Source of the DNA: Streptomyces sp. SCSIO 75703
Lineage (GTDB): Bacteria; Actinomycetota; Actinomycetes; Streptomycetales; Streptomycetaceae
Assembly: GCF_036607905.1 (NCBI RefSeq)
Contig: NZ_CP144555.1
Span: 3,844,001 to 3,908,000, forward strand
Length of the DNA stretch: 64,000 bases
Direction: 5' to 3'
A program made the position numbers and the translations under genes. The notes beneath the pieces are model-generated. The model was not told the origin of the DNA. It saw nothing but the letters and a program-made list of their open reading frames with translations, and did no database searches. Below are positions 18,703-25,898 of this stretch, piece by piece. Every line of letters begins with the position of its first letter. Position 1 is the first letter of the stretch.

Positions 18703-19689
18703 TCAGCGGGAGCGGGCGCCGCGCGGGTCGCGCCGGTGCGCCAGGGCCTCGTACGAGGCGGCCAGCGCGGGCGCCGCCGTCTCGTAGGTGTGTTGGGCGA
18801 CCCCCACGAACAGGCAGTCCACGACGAGGAGCTGACTGGTCCGGGAGGACATCGCGGCGGGCCGCAGCTCGCTCTCCCGGCAGGTGGCGGTGGTCAGCAG
18901 GTGGTCGGCGTACTGGGTGACGGGGCTGTCGGGGCGGCCGGTGACGGCGATGGTCGTGGCGCCGCGCTCGAAGGCGACCCGCAGCGGTTCGATGACGTCC
19001 GCCGTGGAGCCGGAGTGGGTGACGGCGAGGGCGACGTCACCGGGGCGCAGTTGCACCGCGTTGGTGACGGCGAGGTGGGGGTCGCCGGGGGCGTGGGCCA
19101 TCAGCCCGATCCGCAGCAGCTTCTGGGTGAGGTCCTGGGCGACCAGCCCGGAGGCGCCGATCCCGTAGACGTCGGTGCGCCGGGCGGCGGCGAGCGCGAC
19201 GACGGCCGCCTCGAGCTGGCCGGTGTCGAGGCCGGCGGCGGTGTCGGCGAGGGTGCGCTGTTCGTCGAGGGCGAGCTTGGCGACCACGTCGGCGATCGGG
19301 TCGTCGACCGCGATGTCGGTGGTGAGGGTGGGTGCCCGGCCGGACTGCTGCTGGGCGGCGAGTCCGGCGAGCGCGAGGCGCAGGTCCCGGTAGCCGGGGT
19401 AGCCGAGCAGCCGGGCGGTGCGCACGACGGTCGCCTCGCTGGTGCCGGTGCGCTCGGCGAGACCGGTGACGGTGAGGGCGGCGCAGCCCGCCGGATCACC
19501 CGCGACCGCCTCGGCGACCCGCTGCATGGACCGGGTCATCGACGGGGCCAGCGTGCGCACCTTCGCGGTGAGGGCGGCGGGCGCCGGGGGCGCGGGGAGC
19601 GTGGGGGACGCGGGCACGCTCCGGCCGTCCGGCGTAGCGGACCGCCCGCCCCGCGGTCTGCCGGAAGTTTCCTTCACGTCATCGGTCAC
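18703..19689 (-). CDS. RpiR/MurR-family transcriptional regulator
   Basis: 328 residues. The N-terminal winged helix-turn-helix lies around residues 45-120 (MTRSMQRVAEAV, TVTGLAERTGTSEATVVRTARLLGYPGYRDLRLAL); the C-terminal SIS domain binds a sugar phosphate (DVYGIGASGLVAQDL, LAVTHSGSTADVIEPL, TIAVTGRPDSP). It probably represses this operon until MurNAc-6-P accumulates. I use GTG 19689, right behind a GAAA-N5-TTTC palindrome; a TTG at 19737 would read through that operator. The ribosome site is weak (AGGG touching the GTG), so the start is not certain. Confidence 0.87.
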   Translation of the reverse strand: MTDDVKETSGRPRGGRSATPDGRSVPASPTLPAPPAPAALTAKVRTLAPSMTRSMQRVAEAVAGDPAGCAALTVTGLAERTGTSEATVVRTARLLGYPGYRDLRLALAGLAAQQQSGRAPTLTTDIAVDDPIADVVAKLALDEQRTLADTAAGLDTGQLEAAVVALAAARRTDVYGIGASGLVAQDLTQKLLRIGLMAHAPGDPHLAVTNAVQLRPGDVALAVTHSGSTADVIEPLRVAFERGATTIAVTGRPDSPVTQYADHLLTTATCRESELRPAAMSSRTSQLLVVDCLFVGVAQHTYETAAPALAASYEALAHRRDPRGARSR

Positions 19690-19692
19690 CCC

Positions 19693-19707
19693 TGAAAGAT
19701 ATTTTCG
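19693..19707. promoter_or_regulatory. Putative RpiR operator upstream of rpiR-murQ-EIIBC
   Basis: A GAAA-gatat-TTTC inverted repeat (19694-19706) in an AT-rich patch of otherwise GC-rich DNA, immediately in front of rpiR and in the rpiR/19746 divergent gap. The form is like GAAAT-type operators of MurR/RpiR regulators. Confidence 0.55.
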
Positions 19708-19745
19708 TTTCGGTTCGGGGGTCAAGAGCGCGCACAATGGGAGGC

Positions 19746-20129
19746 ATGGACCCCGTCAGCCCCCTGGAGCAGGCCCTGCACGCCGCCCGCGCCCTCGTCC
19801 TCGCCGACCTGATGGCCGGCCGGGTCGCCGAGGCGGACGTCGTCTCGCTCGTCGAGGAGGCCGTCGCCCACCGGCGCTGGTGGGTCGAGCAGTGGCCCGA
19901 GGGAGCGGAGTTCGTCGCCGGACTGGTCGCCCAGGACGTGCAGGACGCGCTGCTGGAGCGGTACGGCCGCTGGCCGCTCTGCCCGGTGTGCGTCGCCGGC
20001 GAGCCGCACGCGCTCGACGTCGATCCCGAACTCGGCCCGGACCCGCACTGGGTGTGCTCCGAGGCGGGCGTGCGGGTGGCACCGGTCGGCTCGCTGGGCG
20101 CCGTCACCGGCGGCGCCCCGTCCGCGTAG
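19746..20129 (+). CDS. Conserved hypothetical protein
   Basis: 127 residues starting at ATG 19746 behind GGGAGG. Mostly acidic and helical at the N terminus (LEQALHAARALVLADLMAGRVAEADVV split into helices), with a C-terminal CPVCVAGEPHALDVDPELG and a final Cys in WVCSEAG that may bind a metal. The pattern is common in streptomycetes, but I know no function. Followed eight bases later by the DUF4031 gene, so the two are probably one operon. Confidence 0.75.
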   Translation: MDPVSPLEQALHAARALVLADLMAGRVAEADVVSLVEEAVAHRRWWVEQWPEGAEFVAGLVAQDVQDALLERYGRWPLCPVCVAGEPHALDVDPELGPDPHWVCSEAGVRVAPVGSLGAVTGGAPSA

Positions 20130-20137
20130 GGGCGCCG

Positions 20138-20425
20138 GTGGCCCTCTACATCGACCCGCCGACCTGGCCGGGCCACGGCCGTCTCTGGTCCCACCTGGTC
20201 AGCGACGTCTCCTACACCGAACTGCACGCCTTCGCCGACCACTTGGGCGTGCCCCGCCGCGCCTTCGAACGCGACCACTACGACATCCCCGCCCAGCGCT
20301 ACGCGGACGTCGTCGCCGGCGCCCTGGAGGTCGGCAGCCGCGAGGTGGTGCGGCTGCTGCACGCGTCCGGGCTGCGCCGCCGCAAGCGGGCCGGGGGTCA
20401 GCCCAGCGGGCCGCTCAGCTCGTAG
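20138..20425 (+). CDS. DUF4031 domain protein
   Basis: 95 residues starting at GTG 20138. Begins VALYIDPPTWPGHGRLWSHL, then ELHAFADHLGVPRRAFERDHYDIP, the recognisable DUF4031 core, ending in a basic tail. Function unknown; the conserved aspartates and histidines could form a small hydrolase or metal site. Its last 28 bp overlap the end of the oppositely oriented DinB-GNAT gene. Confidence 0.8.
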   Translation: MALYIDPPTWPGHGRLWSHLVSDVSYTELHAFADHLGVPRRAFERDHYDIPAQRYADVVAGALEVGSREVVRLLHASGLRRRKRAGGQPSGPLSS

Positions 20426-21474
20426 GCGTACTCCTGCGCCTCCCCGCCGGTCCGGGTGAAGCCGGCGCGGCCCAGGACGGCCTGGGAGGCGAGGTTGCCG
20501 GGCTCGGTGGTGGCGGTCACGCACGTCACCTCGTCCCGGCCGAGCGCCCAGGCCGACAGCGCGCGCAGCGCCTCGGTGGCGTGGCCCCGGCCGCGGGCGG
20601 CGGCGGACAGGTCGTAGCCGACCTCGACGCGGCCCTCGCCGTCCGGCGGGCCGTGGAAGCCGATGCCGCCGACCGCCCGGTCGTCCTCGGCGCGGACGAG
20701 GACGAACATGCCCCACTCGGGCCGGTGGGTGCCCGCCTCGTACGCCTTCAACAGCGCCCCGGCCGCGTCGCGGGTGCCCTCGCCGGGGCCGCCCTCCACC
20801 CAGGTGAAGCCGCCGTCGCCGCCCATCGCCAGATCGGCCGCGACGGCCGGCCGGACGCCCCGCAGGGCGAGCCGTCCGGCCGGCAGCACCAGGTCGTTGC
20901 GCCAGCGCCACTCGGTGAGCCGGGCCCGGCCGGGCAGTTCGCCGCGGCCGGTGGCCCACAGCAGCGTGGGCCACGGGGCCTCGCCGGGCCGCACGTGCGG
21001 GAAGATCAGCGTCAGCACGTACGCGCACAGCTCGGCGGGCGGCTCGTAGCCGAGCCCCAGGCCCTCGGCCATGTCGGAGGTGTGCGCCAGGACCTCGGCG
21101 ACGCCCATCGCGGCGAAGCCGTCGCGGTCCGCGCTGCCGAAGGGGTAGGGGTGGAAGGCGCGTACCCCGGGCGGGGTGGCGCGGAGCGTGGCGGCGAACA
21201 GCGCGCCGGCCGTCTCGATCACGTGGAGGGCGTCCGCCGCGTCGGCGTCCGCGTCGAGGGTGATCCGGAAGGGCACGTAGGCGTCTTCGGCGCGGCCCGC
21301 CAACTGGCCCGCGTAGGCGAGGAGATCGCTGGCGACGTGCTGTGCGGTGCGCCGGCAGCTCCACTCCAGCCCGCCGGCCCGTACGGCCTCCCAGTCCCGG
21401 TCCGCCGCCGTCCGCAGCAGCGCCACGGCGTCCGCGACGGCCTCCTCCACCCGTTGCGCGCCCTCGTGTCCCAT
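20398..21474 (-). CDS. Fusion of DinB/MDMPI-like domain with GNAT acetyltransferase
   Basis: 358 residues. Residues 1-190 look like the DinB / mycothiol-dependent maleylpyruvate isomerase N-terminal four-helix fold (LEWSCRRTAQHVASDLLAYAGQL, VLAHTSDMAEGLGLGY), where histidines bind a divalent metal. Residues 220-358 are a GNAT acetyltransferase with the acetyl-CoA loop in AARGRGHATEALRAL and VTATTEPGNLASQAVLGRAGF. Start ATG 21474 (MGHEGAQRVEE); a nine-codon extension would overlap the next gene. Such fusions may modify a mycothiol-linked or small-molecule amine substrate, but this is guesswork. Confidence 0.82.
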   Translation of the reverse strand: MGHEGAQRVEEAVADAVALLRTAADRDWEAVRAGGLEWSCRRTAQHVASDLLAYAGQLAGRAEDAYVPFRITLDADADAADALHVIETAGALFAATLRATPPGVRAFHPYPFGSADRDGFAAMGVAEVLAHTSDMAEGLGLGYEPPAELCAYVLTLIFPHVRPGEAPWPTLLWATGRGELPGRARLTEWRWRNDLVLPAGRLALRGVRPAVAADLAMGGDGGFTWVEGGPGEGTRDAAGALLKAYEAGTHRPEWGMFVLVRAEDDRAVGGIGFHGPPDGEGRVEVGYDLSAAARGRGHATEALRALSAWALGRDEVTCVTATTEPGNLASQAVLGRAGFTRTGGEAQEYAYELSGPLG

Positions 21475-21484
21475 GCCGGGCAGG

Positions 21485-22144
21485 CTACGGCGCCGGATCA
21501 CCGTCGGTCGACAGCATTTCCAGCTCTCCGGCGAGGTTGTGGCGGGCGGTCGCCTCCCACTCCCGCCGGCCGTGCGGGGTGGAGTAGAGCGCGGGGCGCT
21601 CCAGGAGGTGCCGCAGGACGGCGGAGCGGCCCGCGCGGAAGGCGTCGTTCGGCACGAAGTGGTACTCCTCGCGCACGGCGGCGGTGTACGCGGCGTACGC
21701 CGAGGGCGGTGCGGCGAGGACCGCCAGGTCGGCGTCGCAGAGCACCTGCCCGTCGCGGTCGTCGTCGGCCGGGTCGTGGCCGGCGGTGAGCCGGACCAGC
21801 CGGGCCACCTCGGCGGTCTTCGCCGCCGGGACCCCGGCCTCGGGGAGCGCCCGCTCGGCCAGCCGCGCCGAGCGCTCCTCGTTCTCGGAGCGCTCGGGCA
21901 GGTAGACGGCGTCGTGGAACCAGGCGGCCAGCCGGACCACGTCCGGGTCGTCGGCGTGCGCGCTCAGCGTGTCGACGTGCCCGAGGACCGCCGCGAGGTG
22001 GGCCGGGGTGTGGTAGCGCCGCTGGGGCTCGCCCCACCGGGCCAGCAGCCGCTCGGCGTAGGGCCCGGGGTCGGGCCCGTCCGCGCCCCGCGCCCCCTCC
22101 AGGGCCCGGGAGAACCGGTACCGCAACGCGTCGAGATCGGCCAT
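21485..22144 (-). CDS. HD-domain phosphohydrolase-like protein
   Basis: 219 residues starting at ATG 22144. Visible metal-binding pattern: RYHTPAHLAAVLGHVD, then AAWFHDAVYLPERSENEERSA with the paired His-Asp, LTAGHDPADDDRD, and DADLAVLAA. This is the predicted metal-dependent HD layout seen in actinobacterial proteins; substrate unknown. Ten bp separate it from the DinB-GNAT gene on the same strand, so they likely share a transcript. Its upstream region contains a 28-bp tandem repeat. Confidence 0.8.
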   Translation of the reverse strand: MADLDALRYRFSRALEGARGADGPDPGPYAERLLARWGEPQRRYHTPAHLAAVLGHVDTLSAHADDPDVVRLAAWFHDAVYLPERSENEERSARLAERALPEAGVPAAKTAEVARLVRLTAGHDPADDDRDGQVLCDADLAVLAAPPSAYAAYTAAVREEYHFVPNDAFRAGRSAVLRHLLERPALYSTPHGRREWEATARHNLAGELEMLSTDGDPAP

Positions 22145-22200
22145 GCCCCCATTCTCCACGCCGGCCCGCCCGCTGTGCCCGCTCCGGCGCGGGCCCGGCC

Positions 22201-22340
22201 GGGAACGGGCCGCGAACCGGGACCGGGCGGGAACGGGCCGCGAACCGGGACCGGGCGGGAACGGGCCGCGAACCGGGACCGGGCGGGAACGGGCCGCGAA
22301 CCGGGACCGGGCGGGAACGGGCCGCGAACCGGGACCGGCG
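22201..22340. repeat. Five tandem copies of a 28-bp unit
   Basis: Units start at 22201, 22229, 22257, 22285 and 22313. Each reads GGGAACGGGCCGCG followed by AACCGGGACCGGGC; the first four are identical and the fifth ends GGACCGGCG. The array fills the divergent gap between the HD gene and cutC. No coding potential; the lack of spacers rules out a CRISPR array. Confidence 0.97.
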
Positions 22341-22371
22341 CCCACGCGGGCCCCGGTGGGGCATAGTCTTG

Positions 22372-22387
22372 ATTGGACTAGACCTAT
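22372..22387 (+). promoter_or_regulatory. DasR-responsive-element-like site upstream of cutC
   Basis: ATTGGACTAGACCTAT, 20 bp before the cutC start. It shares the exact 12-mer TGGACTAGACCT with the nagK operator (there on the - strand, 3718-3729) and fits the DasR consensus at 12 of 16 positions by eye. Confidence 0.65.
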
Positions 22388-22407
22388 AGGCCGATGAATG
22401 GGGTCCC

Positions 22408-23100
22408 ATGAGCAAGCGTGCAGTCCTGGAGGTGATCGCCCTCGACGCCAGGGACGCGGTCGCCGCCCAGGCCGGAGGCGCCGATCGCCTCGAACTGGTC
22501 ACCGACATGGCGGCCGACGGGCTCACCCCGCCGACCGCGACCGTCGCCGCGATCCGGGCCGCCGTCGACATCGACCTGCGGGTCATGCTGCGGCTGGCGG
22601 CCGGGTTCGCCGCCGGGGACGTCGAGCGGCTGGCACGGCTCGCCGGGGAGCTGCGGGACGCGGGGGCCACGCAGTTCGTCCTCGGCTTCCTCGACGCCGA
22701 CGGCGACCTGGACGTCCCGGCGGTCGAGCGGGTCGCCGGGGAGCTGGAGGGCTGCCCGTGGACCTTCCACCGCGCCATCGACCGCTCCCTGGACCGGGCC
22801 GCGCTGCGCAAGCGCCTCGCCGACTTCCCCGGTCTCGACACCTACCTGACCGCCGGGGCGGCCGGCGGCGTGGACGAGGGCCTGCCCGTGCTGCTCGCCG
22901 AGGCGCGGCGCCGCGACGAACCGGGCTACCGCCAGCAGCTCCTGGTCGGCGGCGGCCTGCGCCTGGACCACGTACCGGTGCTCAGGGAGGCCGGGGTCGA
23001 CGCCTTCCACATCGGCGGCGCGGCCCGGCCCGACGGCTGGGCGGGGCCCGTCTCGGCGGACGAGGTCGCCCGGTGGCGGACGGTGCTGGACGCCGGGTGA
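22408..23100 (+). CDS. cutC: CutC family TIM-barrel protein
   Basis: 230 residues. Segments typical of the family: LEVIALDARDAVAAQAGGADRLELV, TPPTATVAAIRAA, a central WTFHRAIDRSLD with the conserved FHRAID, and VGGGLRLDHVPVLREAGVDAFHIGGAAR. CutC was named for copper homeostasis in E. coli, but that role is disputed and the fold suggests an enzyme. The operator shared with nagK hints at a link to amino-sugar metabolism in this genome. ATG start at 22408. Confidence 0.9.
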   Translation: MSKRAVLEVIALDARDAVAAQAGGADRLELVTDMAADGLTPPTATVAAIRAAVDIDLRVMLRLAAGFAAGDVERLARLAGELRDAGATQFVLGFLDADGDLDVPAVERVAGELEGCPWTFHRAIDRSLDRAALRKRLADFPGLDTYLTAGAAGGVDEGLPVLLAEARRRDEPGYRQQLLVGGGLRLDHVPVLREAGVDAFHIGGAARPDGWAGPVSADEVARWRTVLDAG

Positions 23101-23140
23101 GCCGGCGGGGCGGGGCCGGCGGGGACCGGCCCCCGGCCCG

Positions 23141-25213
23141 TCACCCCGCCAGTTGCCGCGGCAGCGGCTCCGCGTGGGTCACGATCAGGCCGGAGACCGC
23201 CCGGGTCAGGCAGACGTAGAGCCGGCGCAGCCCCGTCCGCTCGTCCGGCTCGGCGCCGGCCACCGCCGCCGGTTCGTCGAGGACCACGTAGTCGTACTCC
23301 AGGCCCTTGGCCAGGGAGGCCGGGACCAGCGTCAGGCGGGTCTCGCGGGTGGCCTCCTCACCGGGGCCCAGCGGGCCGAGGCCCGCCTCCGTCAACGCCG
23401 CGGCCAGCGCCGGGACCCGGGCGTCGGCGGCGATCAGGCCCACCGAGCCCTCCCGGCCCAGCAGCTCCCGGCAGGCGGCCACCACCTCCGCCGTCCCGGC
23501 CACGACCGGACGGACCTCGAAGAAGCCCGGGTTCTCCCGCACCGACGCCACCGGCGCGAGCCCCGGCGCGATGTGCGGCAGCAGCCGGGAGGCGTACGCG
23601 ATGACGTCCGTCGGTACGCGGAAACCCGCGGTCAGCTCCTCCACCACCGCACCGTCCTTGCCCAGGTGCGCCAGCGCCTCCCGCCAGCTCCCGGTGGCCC
23701 ACGGCGTGGTGCCCTGCGCCAGGTCGCCGAGGACCGTCGCCGAGCCGGTGGAGCAGCGCCGGCCCACCGCCCGGTACTGCATCGGGGAGAGGTCCTGCGC
23801 CTCGTCGAGCACCACGTGCCCGAGCGAGGGCGTGCGCTCGATCAGGTCGGCGGCCTCGTCGATCAGCACCGCGTCCGCCGCCGACCAGCGCGCCGAGCGC
23901 ACCGAGCGGGCCGGCCGGTCCCACAGGATCGCCGCCCGCTCCTCCCCGGTGAGGACGCCCTCGGCGTGCTCGGCCAGGAACTCCGGGTCCGACAGCAGCC
24001 GCAGTACCAGCCTGGCCGGGTCGACCGGCGGCCACAGGGCCTTCACCGCCGCCTTCACCGCCGCGTTGCGGGCCACCGCGTCCTGCACCCGGTCGTCCGG
24101 CGCCTCCCCGGAGCGCTCCATGCGCACCAGTACGGCGTGCGCGATGCGCTGCGGCAGGGCCTCGCGGGCGGCGCCGTAGCGGATGGAGCGGTCCAGCAGC
24201 TCGCGGACCATCTCCTCCACCTCGTACGCCGGGATCCGCCAGCGGCGGGAGCCGCGCACCACGACCACCGGCTCGGTGGGCGCGGTGACGTGCGCGTACA
24301 GCGCCCGGCGCAGCACCTCGGCCATCCGGGCGTCGCCCTTGACCGTCGCCGCCGGCGCGTCGTCGGTGCCGCGCACCTCGACCCGGGCCACCAGCTCGTC
24401 CACCGTGGACTGACGCACCGTCAGCTCGCCCAGGGCCGGCAGCACCTGCTCGATGTAGCGCAGAAAGGACCGGTTGGGCCCGACGACGAGGGTGCCGGTG
24501 CGGGCCAGCCGCTCGCGGTGGGCGTAGAGGAGGTAGGCGACCCGGTGCAGGCCGACCGCGGTCTTGCCGGTGCCGGGGCCGCCCTGCACGCAGACCGTCC
24601 CGCCGAGCCCGGCCCGCACGATCTCGTCCTGCTCGGGCTGGATGGTGGCGACGATGTCGCGCATCGGGCCGACGCGGGGCCGCTCGATCTCCCGCTGGAG
24701 CAGCGCGCTGGTCGTCGCCGCCTCCGCCGGGTCGGACAGGTGCTCGTCCTCGTAGGCCGTGAGGTCGCCGCCGGTGTAGCCGAAGCGGCGGCGCAGCGTG
24801 ACGTCCATCGGGTCCTTGGCGGAGGCCCGGTAGAAGGGCTGGGAGACCGGCGCCCGCCAGTCGATCACCATCGGGTCGCCGTCCGCGTCGTGCACGTGCC
24901 GGCGCCCGATGTGGAAGCGGAGGCCGTCACCGCCCTCGGCCCCGCTCTCGCCGGGCGCGCGCAGGTAGTCGAGCCGGCCGAAGAAGAGCGGGGTGTCGGC
25001 GAGGTCGGCGAGGGCCTTGACGCGGTCCTCGATCTGGCGTTCCAGGACGGCCGCGTTGACCCAGTTCGCGGCGACGTCGGTGAGGTCGAGGGCTTCGACG
25101 TCCTCCCGCATGGCCCGCAGGGCGCGGCGCGCGGCGGCGAGGTGGGCGCGTTCCCGGGCGAGGGGGCCGTCGGCGGTGCCGGACGGGGAGTCGTCGTGGA
25201 CGGACGTGGTCAA
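23141..25213 (-). CDS. HelD/HelR-like superfamily-1 ATPase (RNA polymerase-associated helicase fold)
   Basis: 690 residues. The N terminus is a charged coiled-coil-like arm (ERAHLAAARRALRAMREDVEAL), then LRFHIGRRHVHDADGDPMVIDWRAPVS-type sequence, Walker A GGPGTGKTAVG, Walker B region VLDEAQDLSPMQY, and a UvrD-like C terminus (LYVCLTRAV). HelD proteins remove stalled RNA polymerase from DNA; HelR relatives in Streptomyces protect polymerase from rifampicin. Which subgroup this belongs to cannot be told here. I choose TTG 25213, six bases after a perfect GGAGG; no ATG or GTG lies between it and the coiled-coil arm. I saw no rifampicin-associated element upstream. Confidence 0.87.
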   Translation of the reverse strand: MTTSVHDDSPSGTADGPLARERAHLAAARRALRAMREDVEALDLTDVAANWVNAAVLERQIEDRVKALADLADTPLFFGRLDYLRAPGESGAEGGDGLRFHIGRRHVHDADGDPMVIDWRAPVSQPFYRASAKDPMDVTLRRRFGYTGGDLTAYEDEHLSDPAEAATTSALLQREIERPRVGPMRDIVATIQPEQDEIVRAGLGGTVCVQGGPGTGKTAVGLHRVAYLLYAHRERLARTGTLVVGPNRSFLRYIEQVLPALGELTVRQSTVDELVARVEVRGTDDAPAATVKGDARMAEVLRRALYAHVTAPTEPVVVVRGSRRWRIPAYEVEEMVRELLDRSIRYGAAREALPQRIAHAVLVRMERSGEAPDDRVQDAVARNAAVKAAVKALWPPVDPARLVLRLLSDPEFLAEHAEGVLTGEERAAILWDRPARSVRSARWSAADAVLIDEAADLIERTPSLGHVVLDEAQDLSPMQYRAVGRRCSTGSATVLGDLAQGTTPWATGSWREALAHLGKDGAVVEELTAGFRVPTDVIAYASRLLPHIAPGLAPVASVRENPGFFEVRPVVAGTAEVVAACRELLGREGSVGLIAADARVPALAAALTEAGLGPLGPGEEATRETRLTLVPASLAKGLEYDYVVLDEPAAVAGAEPDERTGLRRLYVCLTRAVSGLIVTHAEPLPRQLAG

Positions 25214-25407
25214 GGGATGCCTCCGGACGGACCTGCGGGACGGACGGGCGCGGGCGACGCGCGGGCCGGCCGGTTTCCGTCCGGGCGGCGGCACTCCGGG
25301 GGGAGGCGGGCAGAAGGGGCATCCTAGGGGAGGAGGGGCACCCCGGGCCAAACGGTTTTCCGGCACCGCGGCCCGGACGGTCCCCGCGCCCCCGTGTCGC
25401 GCCTTGA

Positions 25408-25467
25408 GGTCTTTCGTGTGGATCGGGCCGGACCCCGCGAGCCCGGCGTGATCCACACGAGAGGCCC
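25408..25467. repeat. 60-bp palindromic dispersed repeat, copy 2
   Basis: Same element as 431-490 with three substitutions. It sits in the 374-bp gap between the HelD-like gene and the small ORF at 25588, where a terminator for neither strand is obviously needed. The rest of the gap (25214-25407) holds the leader of the HelD-like gene and GC-rich sequence in which I see no other element. Confidence 0.75.
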
Positions 25468-25587
25468 TAGGGGACGGGCCCTCCTCACCCCGGGGGTCCC
25501 GGTCCCTCCGCAGGCGTACGCGGCACCGCCGGAAGTTCGGTCCTCGGACCGATGCCGCGCGGGGGGACGGAACGCCACCATGGGGAC

Positions 25588-25773
25588 ATGAGTGCAGCAA
25601 CCGTCTCCCCCGCCCCGGCCCCGCACCGCGCGTCCGGCGCCACTTCCGTGACCGGTGCCCGCCGGCACCGGATCGGCGACGCCCTGCGCGCGGTCCGGGT
25701 CTTCGCGGGCGCCGCCTTCGACGTGATCGTCCTCGGCGAGTACGGCGAGGAGGCCGGCGTCCGCCGCCGCTGA
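25588..25773 (+). CDS. Small conserved basic protein
   Basis: 61 residues starting at ATG 25588 behind GGGGAC. Disordered Ala/Pro/Ser N terminus, then a basic helix RRHRIGDALRAVRVFAGAAFDVIVLGEYG and a short RRR end. No family recognised. Supported by a proper start, typical codon use and lack of a competing frame; it could still be spurious. It converges on the XPB-type helicase gene. Confidence 0.5.
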   Translation: MSAATVSPAPAPHRASGATSVTGARRHRIGDALRAVRVFAGAAFDVIVLGEYGEEAGVRRR

Positions 25774-25898
25774 CCCGCCCCGCGCCGGCCCGTACCCCCC
25801 GCGCGGTCCGTACCGCCCGCCTCCTGCCGCCGAGCGCGCACCTCGGAGGGCGCGGGGCCCGGCCCCGCCTGTCCTGACCGCCGGCCGTCCCGGCCGCC

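Noticed and set aside
22201..22340. 28-bp repeats as a CRISPR array
   Set aside because: The units are directly adjacent with no spacers, and no cas gene is in the window.
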